A stretch of DNA of 64,000 nt from Mycolicibacterium holsaticum DSM 44478 = JCM 12374 (GTDB taxonomy: Bacteria > Actinomycetota > Actinomycetes > Mycobacteriales > Mycobacteriaceae): NCBI RefSeq assembly GCF_019645835.1, contig NZ_CP080998.1, positions 1,178,001-1,242,000 on the forward strand. Reading direction: 5' to 3'. The translations under genes and the position numbers were made by a program. This document shows, one piece after another, positions 16,746 through 25,383 of this stretch; the stretch's first letter is position 1, and each line of letters opens with the position of its first letter. Under the pieces are notes generated by a model that searched no databases, was not told the DNA's origin, and worked only from the letters and a program-made list of their open reading frames with translations.

Positions 16746-17816
16746 GTGGTGGCGATGACGGCACCCAGTAAGGTCGCCAGGGCGCACAGCGCTGGTGTCA
16801 TGCCTGCTAAAGGGCGAAAACCGCGCAAGTTTCCGGTCAGTGACGGGGCGCCCGTCGAGTTCGTGGAGGACGGCCCCAGCCTGGCAGGCCGGGTCACCGC
16901 GCTCGCGGCTCTGCTAACTATCCGGCCGACTCTAGCTATCGGGAGCTACGCTCCGCGGTTGCCCTGGCCATGGGGTTTGGTGGACTTCGTCTCGCGGGTG
17001 ATGCGACCCGCACCCGGCACGATCCGGGCGACGATCTCTTTGCCGAACTGCACCGCGCAACTGGTGCGCGCACCGGGCGTGCTGCCCGCCGACGGTAAGC
17101 GCGCCGTCATCCTCTACATGCACGGTGGGGCGTTCCTCACCTGCGGCGTCAACTCACACGGCCGCCTGGTCGGTGCGTTGTCGGGGTTTGCTGACTGCCC
17201 GGTGCTCGTCGTCAACTACCGGATGATTCCCAAGCACTCGGTGGGCATGGCCGTCGACGACTGTTACGACGCCTACAAGTGGCTGCGCGAAAAGGGCTAC
17301 GAGGCCGACCAGATCGTGCTCGCCGGCGACTCCGCGGGCGGATACCTGGCGCTCACACTGGCCGAGCGGCTTCAAGAAGAGGGCCCGCACGGTGAGGTGC
17401 CCGCAGCGATGGTGACGATGTCGCCGCTGTTCGAGATCGACAACGAGACCCGGGCGCACCATCCAAACATCCGCAGCGACGCCATGTTCCCGCCGCGGGC
17501 GTTCTACGCTCTTGTCGACCTGGTCGAGGAAGCCGCGCGACGCCACAGCAAGGACGGCCGGTCCGAAGAGGTCTACGAACCGCTGGACCACATCGAGCCG
17601 GGTCTGCCGCGCACGTTGATCCATGTGTCGGGCTCGGAAGTGTTGGTCAGCGACGCCCGCAAGGCCGCGCGTCGGCTGGCGGCCGCCGGTGTACCGGTCG
17701 AGGTCCGCATCTGGCCTGGTCAGATGCACGTCTTCCAGCTCGCCTCGCCGATCGTCTCCGAAGCGACGCGGTCGTTGCGCCAGATCGGCGACTACATTCG
17801 CGAGGCCACCTGGTAA
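16746..17816 (+). CDS. lipU: HSL-family lipase/esterase LipU
   Basis: This 356-residue alpha/beta-hydrolase belongs to the hormone-sensitive-lipase family. The oxyanion-hole motif HGGAF is near residue 126 and the nucleophile elbow GDSAGG near residue 195. The acid and histidine lie in HVSGSEVLVSDA and QMHVFQ near the C-terminus. No signal peptide is visible. GTG 16746, GTG 16749 or ATG 16755 could each be the start; the first has a GGGAAG just upstream. It precedes cbs by 41 bp on the same strand. It is presumed to act on short-chain esters or acylglycerols. Confidence 0.87.
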   Translation: MVAMTAPSKVARAHSAGVMPAKGRKPRKFPVSDGAPVEFVEDGPSLAGRVTALAALLTIRPTLAIGSYAPRLPWPWGLVDFVSRVMRPAPGTIRATISLPNCTAQLVRAPGVLPADGKRAVILYMHGGAFLTCGVNSHGRLVGALSGFADCPVLVVNYRMIPKHSVGMAVDDCYDAYKWLREKGYEADQIVLAGDSAGGYLALTLAERLQEEGPHGEVPAAMVTMSPLFEIDNETRAHHPNIRSDAMFPPRAFYALVDLVEEAARRHSKDGRSEEVYEPLDHIEPGLPRTLIHVSGSEVLVSDARKAARRLAAAGVPVEVRIWPGQMHVFQLASPIVSEATRSLRQIGDYIREATW

Positions 17817-17857
17817 GCCGCCTGGCGACCCGGGAAGCCGCCTGACACGATGGTGTC

Positions 17858-19252
17858 ATGCGGATCGCCAGGCACATCAGTGAGCTCATCGGCAATACCC
17901 CTCTGGTACAGCTGAACTCCGTGGTGCCGCCGGGGGCGGGCACGGTGGCCGCCAAGGTCGAGTACCTCAACCCGGGTGCCAGCTCCAAGGACCGCATCGC
18001 GATCAAGATGATCGACGCCGCCGAGGCCAGCGGGGAGCTCAAGCCCGGGGGCACCATCGTGGAGCCGACGTCGGGCAACACCGGCGTGGGACTCGCACTG
18101 GTCGCCCAGCAGCGCGGCTACAAGTGCATCTTCGTGTGCCCCGACAAGGTCAGCGAGGACAAGCAGAACGTGCTGCGCGCGTACGGCGCCGACGTCGTCG
18201 TGTGCCCGACCGCCGTGCCGCCGGACCACCCCGACAGCTACTACAGCGTCTCCAATCGCCTGGTCGAGGAGATCGAGGGTGCGTGGAAGCCCGATCAGTA
18301 CTCCAACCCGATGGGTCCGGCCAGCCACTACGAGACCACCGGGCCGGAGGTGTGGGCGGACACCGAAGGCAAGGTCACCCATTTCGTCGCGGGCGTCGGC
18401 ACCGGCGGCACCATCACCGGGGCGGGCCGCTACCTCAAGGAGGTGTCCGACGGCAAGGTGCGCGTCGTCGGCGTCGACCCTGAAGGTTCGGTTTACTCGG
18501 GCGGCACCGGCAGGCCTTATCTGGTCGAGGGCGTCGGCGAGGACTTCTGGCCCGCGGCCTACGACCCCGCCGTGCCGGACGAGATCATCGCGGTCTCCGA
18601 CGCCGATTCGTTCGAGATGACCCGGCGGCTGGCCCGCGAGGAAGCGATGCTCGTCGGCGGTTCGTGCGGGATGGCGGTGGTGGCCGCGATCAAGGTGGCC
18701 GAGGAGGCCGGCCCCGACTCGCTGGTCGTCGTCCTGCTCCCCGACGGCGGAAGAGGTTATCTGTCAAAGATTTTCAACGACGAATGGATGTCGTCCTACG
18801 GTTTCCTGCGCAGCAGGCTGGACGGGTCGGTCGAGGAATCGACGGTGGGCGATGTGCTGCGAGGCAAATCGGGTGCGCTGCCCGACCTGGTGCACACCCA
18901 TCCGTCGGAGACGGTGCGCGACGCGATCAACATCCTGCGCGAGTACGGGGTGTCGCAGATGCCGGTCGTGGGCGCCGAACCTCCGGTGATGGCCGGTGAG
19001 GTGGCAGGCAGCGTCTCGGAGAGGGAACTGCTTTCGGCGGTGTTCGAGGGCCGCGCCAAGCTGGCCGACGCCGTCGCCAAGCACATGAGCCCGCCGCTCC
19101 CGCTGGTCGGCTCCGGTGAAATCGTCACGAACGCGGCGAAGACGCTGCGCGAATGCGACGCGGTGATGGTGGTCGAGGAGGGTAAACCCGTCGGGGTGCT
19201 GACCCGGCACGACCTCCTCGGCTTCCTGTCCGACGGCGACGCCCGACGCTGA
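17858..19252 (+). CDS. cbs: Cystathionine beta-synthase
   Basis: This 464-residue PLP enzyme condenses serine and homocysteine to cystathionine. Lys44 in ASSKDR is the Schiff-base lysine, PTSGNTG is the substrate loop, and GTGGTITG binds the PLP phosphate. Residues from about 340 onward form a C-terminal pair of CBS modules, the regulatory domain that in animals binds AdoMet; there is no haem domain. It stands three genes upstream of metB, so both steps of transsulfuration chemistry are close together. A CACGAT hexamer 6 nt before the ATG could be a leaderless -10. Confidence 0.92.
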   Translation: MRIARHISELIGNTPLVQLNSVVPPGAGTVAAKVEYLNPGASSKDRIAIKMIDAAEASGELKPGGTIVEPTSGNTGVGLALVAQQRGYKCIFVCPDKVSEDKQNVLRAYGADVVVCPTAVPPDHPDSYYSVSNRLVEEIEGAWKPDQYSNPMGPASHYETTGPEVWADTEGKVTHFVAGVGTGGTITGAGRYLKEVSDGKVRVVGVDPEGSVYSGGTGRPYLVEGVGEDFWPAAYDPAVPDEIIAVSDADSFEMTRRLAREEAMLVGGSCGMAVVAAIKVAEEAGPDSLVVVLLPDGGRGYLSKIFNDEWMSSYGFLRSRLDGSVEESTVGDVLRGKSGALPDLVHTHPSETVRDAINILREYGVSQMPVVGAEPPVMAGEVAGSVSERELLSAVFEGRAKLADAVAKHMSPPLPLVGSGEIVTNAAKTLRECDAVMVVEEGKPVGVLTRHDLLGFLSDGDARR

Positions 19253-19356
19253 CCAACCGGCCCCCGGCTTCCCGCCGGAAATCGCTGCTATCGGCGATTG
19301 CTCCGGTAATGTAAGCACGCTTGTTGTCGCCTGGAGCACCGCTGGGGAGGTCTTCC

Positions 19357-19941
19357 GTGACCGATCAACCACCCGCGCCCGGGGACTATCCGGCACCACC
19401 ACCGCCGGAGGGGCAGCAGCAAGCCGGCCGATATCCGGCAGGGATCCCGGTGTTGCCGAAAGAGGCTTACACGCCCTGGTTTACCCGCGTGCTGGCATGG
19501 ATCATCGACTACATCCCGTTCACGATCATCCTGGCGATCGGGTTCGCGATGTTGGCGGGCACCCGCGAGACCGCCTGCATCACCGACATTTCCGAGTACG
19601 AACTCGGTGAGTTCTGCGCCACCGGCGCGTCCACGCTCGGGCAGGCGTCGGTGGCGGTCGCGGTGCTGGTCGCGTTGGCCTATGCGGTCTGGAACCTCGG
19701 CTACCGCCAGGGCCGCACCGGGTCGAGCATCGGAAAATCCATCCTGAAATTCAAGGTGGTCGCCGAAAAGACCGGGCAGCCAATGGGTTTCGGGTTGTCG
19801 GTGCTGCGCGAGTTCATCTATCTCGTCGCATACTTGGCATGCGGGCCGCTCTGGCTCATCGCAGTCCTGTTCCCCCTATGGGATGCGAAGAGACAGACGT
19901 TGGTCGACAAGATCATCGGTACCATCTGTTTACCGCTCTAA
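19357..19941 (+). CDS. pra: Proline-rich N-terminus + RDD-domain membrane protein (Pra-like)
   Basis: This 194-residue protein starts at GTG 19357, with GGGGAGG 6 nt upstream. A short Pro-rich head (about residues 1-40) is followed by an RDD domain of three hydrophobic helices (WFTRVLAWIIDYIPF, and two later segments). The typical RTGSSIGKSILKFKVV loop is present. It corresponds to M. tuberculosis Rv1078 (proline-rich antigen homologue), but the proline-rich head is shorter than I recall for Pra; the extended repeats are in the next gene. RDD proteins have been linked to ion transport; function here is unknown. Confidence 0.75.
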   Translation: MTDQPPAPGDYPAPPPPEGQQQAGRYPAGIPVLPKEAYTPWFTRVLAWIIDYIPFTIILAIGFAMLAGTRETACITDISEYELGEFCATGASTLGQASVAVAVLVALAYAVWNLGYRQGRTGSSIGKSILKFKVVAEKTGQPMGFGLSVLREFIYLVAYLACGPLWLIAVLFPLWDAKRQTLVDKIIGTICLPL

Positions 19942-19971
19942 CCGTCGACGAACACACACTGGAAGGCAGCA

Positions 19972-21024
19972 ATGAGCGATCAACCGCCACCACCTCCCGG
20001 CAACTATCCCCCGCCACCACCTCCCGGCGGAGGGGGCTACCCACCACCGCCGCCACCCGGCGGAGGAGGCGGCTACCCTCCGCCGCCGCCACCCGGCGGA
20101 GGAGGGGGCTACCCTCCGCCGCCGCCACCCGGCGGATATCCGCCGCCACCGCCCCCGGGTGGTTACCCGCCACCGCCGTCCGGTGGCGCGCCCGGTTATC
20201 CGCCACCGCCGCCGCAAGGCGGCTACCCGCCACCCCAGGGCGGCTACCCGCCGCCGGGTGGTGGCTACCCGCCCCCGGGCGGACCGGGTTTCGGTGGCGC
20301 GCCGGCCTACAGCATCGGCGACGCGTTCTCCTGGGCATGGAACAAGTTCAGCAACAACGCGGTCCCCTTCCTCGTCGCGACGCTGGTGTGGGGTCTGGTC
20401 ATCATCGTGTTGCAGGCGATCTTCAACCTGCTGGGCGGAGCCCTCAACGACGGTGACACCACGAGCTACGCCTCCGACGACGGCAGCTTCGCGTTCTCCT
20501 ACAGCCTGGACAGCCCCGGCTCCATCATCGTGTCGCTCATCGGCTGGCTGGTGCTGTTGATCGTCGGCGCGGCGATCCAGTCGGCCTACATCGGGGGTGT
20601 GCTGGACATCGCCAACGGCCAGCAGGTGTCGATCGGATCGTTCTTCCGGCCGCGAAACGTCGGCAACGTCGTCATCGCGGGCCTGATCGTCGGAATCCTG
20701 ACCTCGATCGGGATGTTCCTATGCGTCATCCCGGGTCTGATCGTTTCCATCTTCCTGATGTTCACGATCGTCGCGTTGCTCGATCGCAACCTCGCCCCGA
20801 TCGACTCGATCAAGACCAGCTTCAACATCGTCAAGGAGAACTTCGCGCCTGCGCTGCTGACCTGGCTGGTGATGTTGGTCATCGCGGTCGTCGGTGCATT
20901 GCTGTGCGGCGTCGGGCTGCTCGTCGCCGTCCCGCTGGCGATCCTCATCGAGGTCTACGCCTACCGCAAGCTCAGCGGCGGCCAGGTCGCAGACCTCAAC
21001 CCGCAGCCGCTGCCGCCGCGGTAG
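19972..21024 (+). CDS. Proline/glycine-rich multi-pass membrane protein
   Basis: This 350-residue protein has an N-terminal 100 residues made of repeated GGYPPPPPPGG units, cytoplasmic by topology prediction, followed by about four to six hydrophobic helices and the conserved-looking segments AYSIGDAFSWAWNKF and DSIKTSFNIVKENF. The C-terminus is short and polar. The membrane part resembles actinobacterial proline/glycine-rich transmembrane proteins (Rv2560-like). It lies 30 bp after the RDD gene, with an AAGGCAGC site before the ATG, and is probably cotranscribed with it. Function unknown. Confidence 0.75.
   Translation: MSDQPPPPPGNYPPPPPPGGGGYPPPPPPGGGGGYPPPPPPGGGGGYPPPPPPGGYPPPPPPGGYPPPPSGGAPGYPPPPPQGGYPPPQGGYPPPGGGYPPPGGPGFGGAPAYSIGDAFSWAWNKFSNNAVPFLVATLVWGLVIIVLQAIFNLLGGALNDGDTTSYASDDGSFAFSYSLDSPGSIIVSLIGWLVLLIVGAAIQSAYIGGVLDIANGQQVSIGSFFRPRNVGNVVIAGLIVGILTSIGMFLCVIPGLIVSIFLMFTIVALLDRNLAPIDSIKTSFNIVKENFAPALLTWLVMLVIAVVGALLCGVGLLVAVPLAILIEVYAYRKLSGGQVADLNPQPLPPR
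19980..20290 (+). repeat. In-frame tandem CCG/CCA-rich codon repeats in the proline-rich gene
   Basis: Repeated units of about 30-40 bases encode GGGGGYPPPPPP. The near-identical copies between 20020 and 20180 make the length liable to slip in replication and likely to vary between strains. It is coding and not a CRISPR array. Confidence 0.8.
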
Positions 21025-21030
21025 GGACGT

Positions 21031-22203
21031 TCATCGGAAGGCGCTGACGCCGGTCAGCGCCTCTCCGATGACCAACTGGTGCACCTCGGAGGTGCCCTCG
21101 TAGGTCAGCACCGACTCGAGGTTGTTGGCGTGCCGGATCACCGGATACTCCAACGTGATTCCGTTGGCGCCCAGCAACGTTCGGCACTGCCGTGCGATCT
21201 TGAGCGCCTCTCGGACGTTGTTGAGCTTGCCGACGCTGATCTGCTCGGGACGGATCGTGCCCTGGTCTTTGAGCCGGCCCAGGTGCAGCGCCAGCAGCTG
21301 GGCCTTGGACAGCTCGACGGCCATGTCGGCGATCTTGGCCTGGGTCAGCTGATAGGCCGACAGCGGTTTGTCGAACACGGCGCGGGCGCCGACGTAGTCC
21401 AGCGTGGTCTGCAGGCAGTCCCGCGCGGCGCCGACGCTGCCGAACACGATGCCGAACCGGGCCTCCGACAAGCAGCTCAGCGGACCCGACAGCCCGCGGG
21501 CGTCGGGCAGTTTGGCATCGGCCGGTAGCCGCACGTCGTCCAGATGCAGTTCGGAGGTCACCGAGGCGCGCAACGACATCTTTCGGGTCATGTCGGTGGC
21601 CGAGAACCCCGGTGTATCGGTGGGCACGACGAAGCCCACGATCCCTTCCTCGGCGCGCGCCCACACGATCGCCACATCGGCCACCGAGCCGTTGGTGATC
21701 CACATCTTCGCGCCGTTGAGAACCCAGTCCGATCCGTCGCGTTTGGCGGTGGTGCGCATCCCCGCCGGGTTGGACCCGAAGTCGGGCTCTGTCAGACCGA
21801 AGCAGCCGATCGCCTCGCCGCTGGCCATCGCGGGCAACCACTGGCCGCGCTGGTCCTCGCTGCCCCACCGGTGAATCGCGAACATCGCCAACGACCCCTG
21901 CACCGACACCAGGCTGCGCAGCCCGCTGTCGAGGGCCTCCAGCTCCTGACACACCAGCCCATAGGCGGTGGCGGTCGAGCCGCCGCAGCCGTAACCCGTC
22001 AGATGCATGCCCAGCAGACCGAGCTTGCCCAGGTCGGCGGCCAACGCCCGGACCGGGACCTCACCGGTGTCAAACCACTCGGCGATGTTCGGACGGACAT
22101 GCTGCTCGCCGAACCTGCGCACGGTCTGGCGCAACTCGGTGTCCTCGGGCGTCAGCAGCGAATCGAGGTCGAGAAGGTCGTCGATGCGGGCGGTAGTGCT
22201 CAT
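21031..22203 (-). CDS. Acyl-CoA dehydrogenase, glutaryl-CoA dehydrogenase-like
   Basis: This 390-residue FAD-dependent acyl-CoA dehydrogenase has the typical CFGLTEPDFGSNP and MWITNGSVAD flavin-binding segments. The catalytic base is the Glu in LTYEGTSEVHQ near residue 370. The segment ARFGIVFGSVGAARDCL and the overall pattern are closer to glutaryl-CoA dehydrogenase (FadE7-like) than to straight-chain enzymes, so it may act in lysine, tryptophan or aromatic degradation. It lies between the Pra region and metB, where M. tuberculosis has no such gene, and faces away from metB. Confidence 0.8.
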   Translation of the reverse strand: MSTTARIDDLLDLDSLLTPEDTELRQTVRRFGEQHVRPNIAEWFDTGEVPVRALAADLGKLGLLGMHLTGYGCGGSTATAYGLVCQELEALDSGLRSLVSVQGSLAMFAIHRWGSEDQRGQWLPAMASGEAIGCFGLTEPDFGSNPAGMRTTAKRDGSDWVLNGAKMWITNGSVADVAIVWARAEEGIVGFVVPTDTPGFSATDMTRKMSLRASVTSELHLDDVRLPADAKLPDARGLSGPLSCLSEARFGIVFGSVGAARDCLQTTLDYVGARAVFDKPLSAYQLTQAKIADMAVELSKAQLLALHLGRLKDQGTIRPEQISVGKLNNVREALKIARQCRTLLGANGITLEYPVIRHANNLESVLTYEGTSEVHQLVIGEALTGVSAFR

Positions 22204-22245
22204 CGTTCTTGTCTACACCGCGACGGTGGGCGCCAGCGCGCTCGC

Positions 22246-22251
22246 TAGGCT
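22246..22251 (+). promoter_or_regulatory. Putative -10 (TAGGCT) of metB
   Basis: TAGGCT is a common SigA-type -10 in mycobacteria. It ends 5 bases before a GTG and 8 before the ATG of metB, so the transcript may be leaderless or nearly so; no ribosome site is seen. Confidence 0.5.
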
Positions 22252-22259
22252 GATCAGTG

Positions 22260-23423
22260 ATGACTGAGCAGCACAAATTCCAGGGCTTGGCCACCAAGGC
22301 CATCCACGCGGGCTTTCGCCCCGACCGGGCAACCGGCGCCGTCAACCCGCCGATCTATGCCAGTTCGACGTTCGCCCAGGACGGTGTCGGCGGGTTGCGC
22401 GGCGGATTCGAGTACGCGCGCACCGGCAACCCGACCCGCTCGGCGCTGGAGGCGGCGCTGGCCGCCGTCGAGCAGGCCGCCTACGGCCGGGCCTTCGGCT
22501 CCGGGATGGCCGCCACCGACTGCGCCCTGCGCGCCGTGCTGCGGCCAGGCGATCACATCGTGATCCCCGACGACGCCTACGGCGGCACCTTCCGGCTGAT
22601 CGACAAGGTGTTCACCCACTGGGGCATCGGCTACACCGCGGTCTCGCTGGCCGACCTCGAGGCGGTGAAGGCGGCGATCACCGACAAGACCAGGATGATC
22701 CTGGTCGAGACGCCGACCAACCCGTTGCTGTCCATCGCCGACATCGGCGCCATCGCCCAGCTCGCCGCCACCTCGAATATCAAAGTGCTGGTGGACAATA
22801 CGTTTGCCTCACCGGCGCTGCAGCAGCCGTTGCCGCTGGGCGCCGACATCGTGCTGCACTCCACCACCAAGTACATCGGCGGGCACTCCGATGTCGTCGG
22901 TGGCGCGCTGCTGACCAACGACGAGGAACTCGACACGGCGTTCGCGTTCCTGCAGAACGGTGCGGGGGCGGTGCCCGGCCCGTTCGACGCCTACCTCACG
23001 TTGCGCGGGCTCAAGACGCTGGTGGTGCGCATGCAGCGGCACAGCGAGAACGCCGCCGTCGTCGCCGAGTTCCTCGACGGGCACCCCGCCATCGAAACCG
23101 TGCTCTATCCCGGCCTGCCCAGCCACCCCGGCCACGACGTCGCGGCCAAGCAGATGAGCGGGTTCGGCGGCATGATCTCGGTGCGGCTGCGCGGGGGCGC
23201 CCAGGCAGCCCGCGACTTGTGCTCGCGCACAGAGGTTTTCATTCTGGCCGAGTCACTCGGCGGTGTCGAGTCGTTGATCGAGCACCCCGGTGCGATGACG
23301 CACGCGTCGACCGCGGGTTCGCAGTTGGAGGTGCCCGACGACCTGGTGCGGCTGTCGGTCGGCATCGAGGACGTCGCCGACCTGCTCGCCGATCTGGAGC
23401 AGGCGCTGAGTACAGTCCGTTAA
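22260..23423 (+). CDS. metB: Cystathionine gamma-synthase/lyase (MetB)
   Basis: This 387-residue PLP enzyme of the Cys/Met metabolism family makes or cleaves cystathionine. Lys204 in STTKYIGGH is the Schiff-base residue. PTNPLL and the N-terminal YARTGNPTR segment (binding PLP phosphate from the neighbouring subunit) are present. Length is normal. The start could be the GTG at 22257 (one extra residue). The stop overlaps the convergent GPP34 gene by four bases. Together with cbs it forms a local transsulfuration set, as in M. tuberculosis Rv1077-Rv1079. Confidence 0.9.
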   Translation: MTEQHKFQGLATKAIHAGFRPDRATGAVNPPIYASSTFAQDGVGGLRGGFEYARTGNPTRSALEAALAAVEQAAYGRAFGSGMAATDCALRAVLRPGDHIVIPDDAYGGTFRLIDKVFTHWGIGYTAVSLADLEAVKAAITDKTRMILVETPTNPLLSIADIGAIAQLAATSNIKVLVDNTFASPALQQPLPLGADIVLHSTTKYIGGHSDVVGGALLTNDEELDTAFAFLQNGAGAVPGPFDAYLTLRGLKTLVVRMQRHSENAAVVAEFLDGHPAIETVLYPGLPSHPGHDVAAKQMSGFGGMISVRLRGGAQAARDLCSRTEVFILAESLGGVESLIEHPGAMTHASTAGSQLEVPDDLVRLSVGIEDVADLLADLEQALSTVR

Positions 23424-24073
23424 CCCAGTGCGTGCCGCACCGCCGACGTGGTGACGGCCAGGTTCACCTCGGGCAATGCGGTGGGATACTCGTCGACCCA
23501 GCTGCCGCTGGCGATTTCAGCGGCCCGGGCATGCACCCAGCGCCAGCCGCGGTCGTTCAGGCTCAACAGGGCGCCCAGCCCGTCGACGGCGTGCAACAGC
23601 GAAACGATCGCGGCGGTCGCCGGCGCGGGCGGATTGCGGTCGAACAGCGCCGCGAGCAGCGCCGAACGCGCGTGGCCCACCCGCTCCCGGCTTGTCGGTA
23701 GCCAGGCGGATTCCCTGTGCCCCACGGCGATTCGCCGGAGTTGGGCGGTCTGCTCGAGGTATCCGCAGACACCCGCCTCCGCGTGGCGCGACAGGCGCTT
23801 GACAGCCGTTGCGGGACGAAGCGGCCGTCGTCGCAGCAGCTGAAACGCCGGGTCCGCGACGGGATCGGGAGCAGCGGGGGTCGCCGCAAGGGCAATCAGC
23901 CGACCCGGCTCGACCGGTTCGCCCACCATCGCCGGACGGATCCGGCACGCGTACGCCAGATCCAGCAGCACCGCGGCCGCCAGTACCCGCTCACGGCGGT
24001 GCCGTTCGAGATTGGGCTGGGCGGACGCGTTGTCGAGCAGCAGCAGAAACAGGTCCTCGGCGATCTGCGCCAT
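23420..24073 (-). CDS. GOLPH3/VPS74 (GPP34) family protein
   Basis: This 217-residue, mostly helical protein begins with IAEDLFLLLLDN, a signature of the GPP34/GOLPH3 family. In eukaryotes the family binds phosphatidylinositol-4-phosphate on Golgi membranes. Bacterial members occur mainly in actinobacteria and have no established role. No membrane helix or signal peptide is seen. It lies 35 bp downstream of greA on the same strand and overlaps metB tail to tail. Confidence 0.72.
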   Translation of the reverse strand: MAQIAEDLFLLLLDNASAQPNLERHRRERVLAAAVLLDLAYACRIRPAMVGEPVEPGRLIALAATPAAPDPVADPAFQLLRRRPLRPATAVKRLSRHAEAGVCGYLEQTAQLRRIAVGHRESAWLPTSRERVGHARSALLAALFDRNPPAPATAAIVSLLHAVDGLGALLSLNDRGWRWVHARAAEIASGSWVDEYPTALPEVNLAVTTSAVRHALG

Positions 24074-24108
24074 GTGCGGACTCTAACCGCGGCGCAGCGC
24101 CGCGCGCG

Positions 24109-24603
24109 TCAGGACTGGTACGGCTCGGCGCTGACCAGGGTGACCTTGACGGTGTTTCCGTTCGGCACCGTGTAGGTGCGGCTCTCGCCGACCTTCGCCT
24201 CGATCAGCGCCTCACCCAGCGGCGACTTCGGCGAGTACACCTCGAGCTTGCCGTCGCTGACGCCTTCCTGGCGGGTGGCGATCAGGAACGTCTCGGTGTC
24301 GTCCTTGTCGTCGTCGTAGTACACCTTGACCACCGAACCGGGCAGGGCGACGCCGGACTGCTTGGGCGCCTCACCGACCTTGGCGTTGTTCAGCAGCTCC
24401 TGCAGCTGGCGGATGCGGGCCTCCTGCTGGCCCTGCTCCTCGCGTGCGGCGTGGTAGCCGCCGTTCTCGCGCAGGTCGCCTTCTTCCCGGCGATCGTTGA
24501 TCTCGGCGGCGATGACGGGGCGATTGGCGATCAGCTGATCCAGTTCCACCTTCAACCGGTCGTATGCCTCCTGGGTCAGCCAACTGACCTGTGTGTCGGT
24601 CAT
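24109..24603 (-). CDS. greA: Transcription elongation factor GreA
   Basis: GreA rescues backtracked RNA polymerase by stimulating transcript cleavage. This 164-residue protein has an N-terminal coiled coil with the acidic tip [10 protein letters not shown] (Asp43 and Glu46, the magnesium-coordinating pair) and a C-terminal FKBP-like domain ([18 protein letters not shown]). Length is normal. It is encoded convergent to nothing essential and upstream of the GPP34 gene; the 230 bp upstream should contain its promoter. Confidence 0.95.
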   Translation of the reverse strand: MTDTQVSWLTQEAYDRLKVELDQLIANRPVIAAEINDRREEGDLRENGGYHAAREEQGQQEARIRQLQELLNNAKVGEAPKQSGVALPGSVVKVYYDDDKDDTETFLIATRQEGVSDGKLEVYSPKSPLGEALIEAKVGESRTYTVPNGNTVKVTLVSAEPYQS

Positions 24604-24728
24604 GTCCTCGCGCTCCTGTCGTTGTTGCTTCGCGCTTAATCTTCGTAGCTGGTTTGTGTCACGGCGCCGGGATGGTCTTTATGTATTGCCGCTGTCGCCG
24701 TTTTTGATGCCCGCGCTAAAAGCAGCAA

Positions 24729-24754
24729 TACACGGTCCCAGCAGGAACCGTGTA
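24729..24754. terminator. Hairpin between DUF4307 gene and greA
   Basis: TACACGGT and ACCGTGTA form an 8-bp perfect stem around a 10-base loop, about 80 bp past the DUF4307 stop and 126 bp before greA. There is no U tract. It could terminate the DUF4307 transcript or be a regulator site for greA. The surrounding 24604-24833 stretch contains no gene. Confidence 0.4.
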
Positions 24755-24833
24755 TCCGACCATGATAGCACCGCAAACACCGCCGATCTTCGTGCTTTCG
24801 TCGTTCGCTGTTCGGCGCGCAGACCCCGGTTGG

Positions 24834-25256
24834 CTAGGACCCCACCAGGTAAGAGGGTACGTCGGTACCGCAACCGTAGACGTCGCCGACGACGGGTCGC
24901 TGGCTGGCCTTGACGATCGCCGTCACCTGCACGGTGGTGTGCGTCGAGGGCGCCACCAGCACTTCTCGGCGGCCGGTCTCGCTGCCGTCGATCGAGCGGG
25001 CGCGCACGATGCAGACCACGGGCTGTGACGGATCCTTGCGGGTGACGCTGATCGTGACCGAGACGCTCGAGTCGTCGATGAGCTCGAAGCTGCCCATCTC
25101 GCCCTTGACGTCTTCGCTCGCGAACCGCTGAAAAGCGATCACCGCGAGCCCAACCCCGGCCAGCAGCGTCGCCACCGTCAGCCCCGCAACGATCCATCGA
25201 CGTTGGCGCCGTGACAACCGCTGGCGGCCGTAGCGTTCGGCGGGACGTTCGATCAT
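24834..25256 (-). CDS. DUF4307 membrane protein (Rv1081c-like)
   Basis: This 140-residue protein has an N-terminal basic segment, one transmembrane helix (residues about 22-42) and an extracytoplasmic beta-rich domain with two cysteines (VVCIVRA and VYGCGTD) that could form a disulfide. It matches the actinobacterial DUF4307 family. It diverges from mca. Function is unknown. Confidence 0.85.
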   Translation of the reverse strand: MIERPAERYGRQRLSRRQRRWIVAGLTVATLLAGVGLAVIAFQRFASEDVKGEMGSFELIDDSSVSVTISVTRKDPSQPVVCIVRARSIDGSETGRREVLVAPSTHTTVQVTAIVKASQRPVVGDVYGCGTDVPSYLVGS

Positions 25257-25383
25257 CTGTTTTGCATGCCCGTCGGTCGGTGGTTCTACAGAACTGGAAC
25301 TATAGGGCGTGTCGAATGGTTGATATGTCTCGACAAGGGCCGACCCGGGTCGGCCGGACAGACGTTAGATAAGGCAGAACAGG

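Noticed and set aside
19980..20290. Tandem repeats resembling a CRISPR or satellite
   Set aside because: The units are in frame, without spacers, and encode a proline-rich protein segment.
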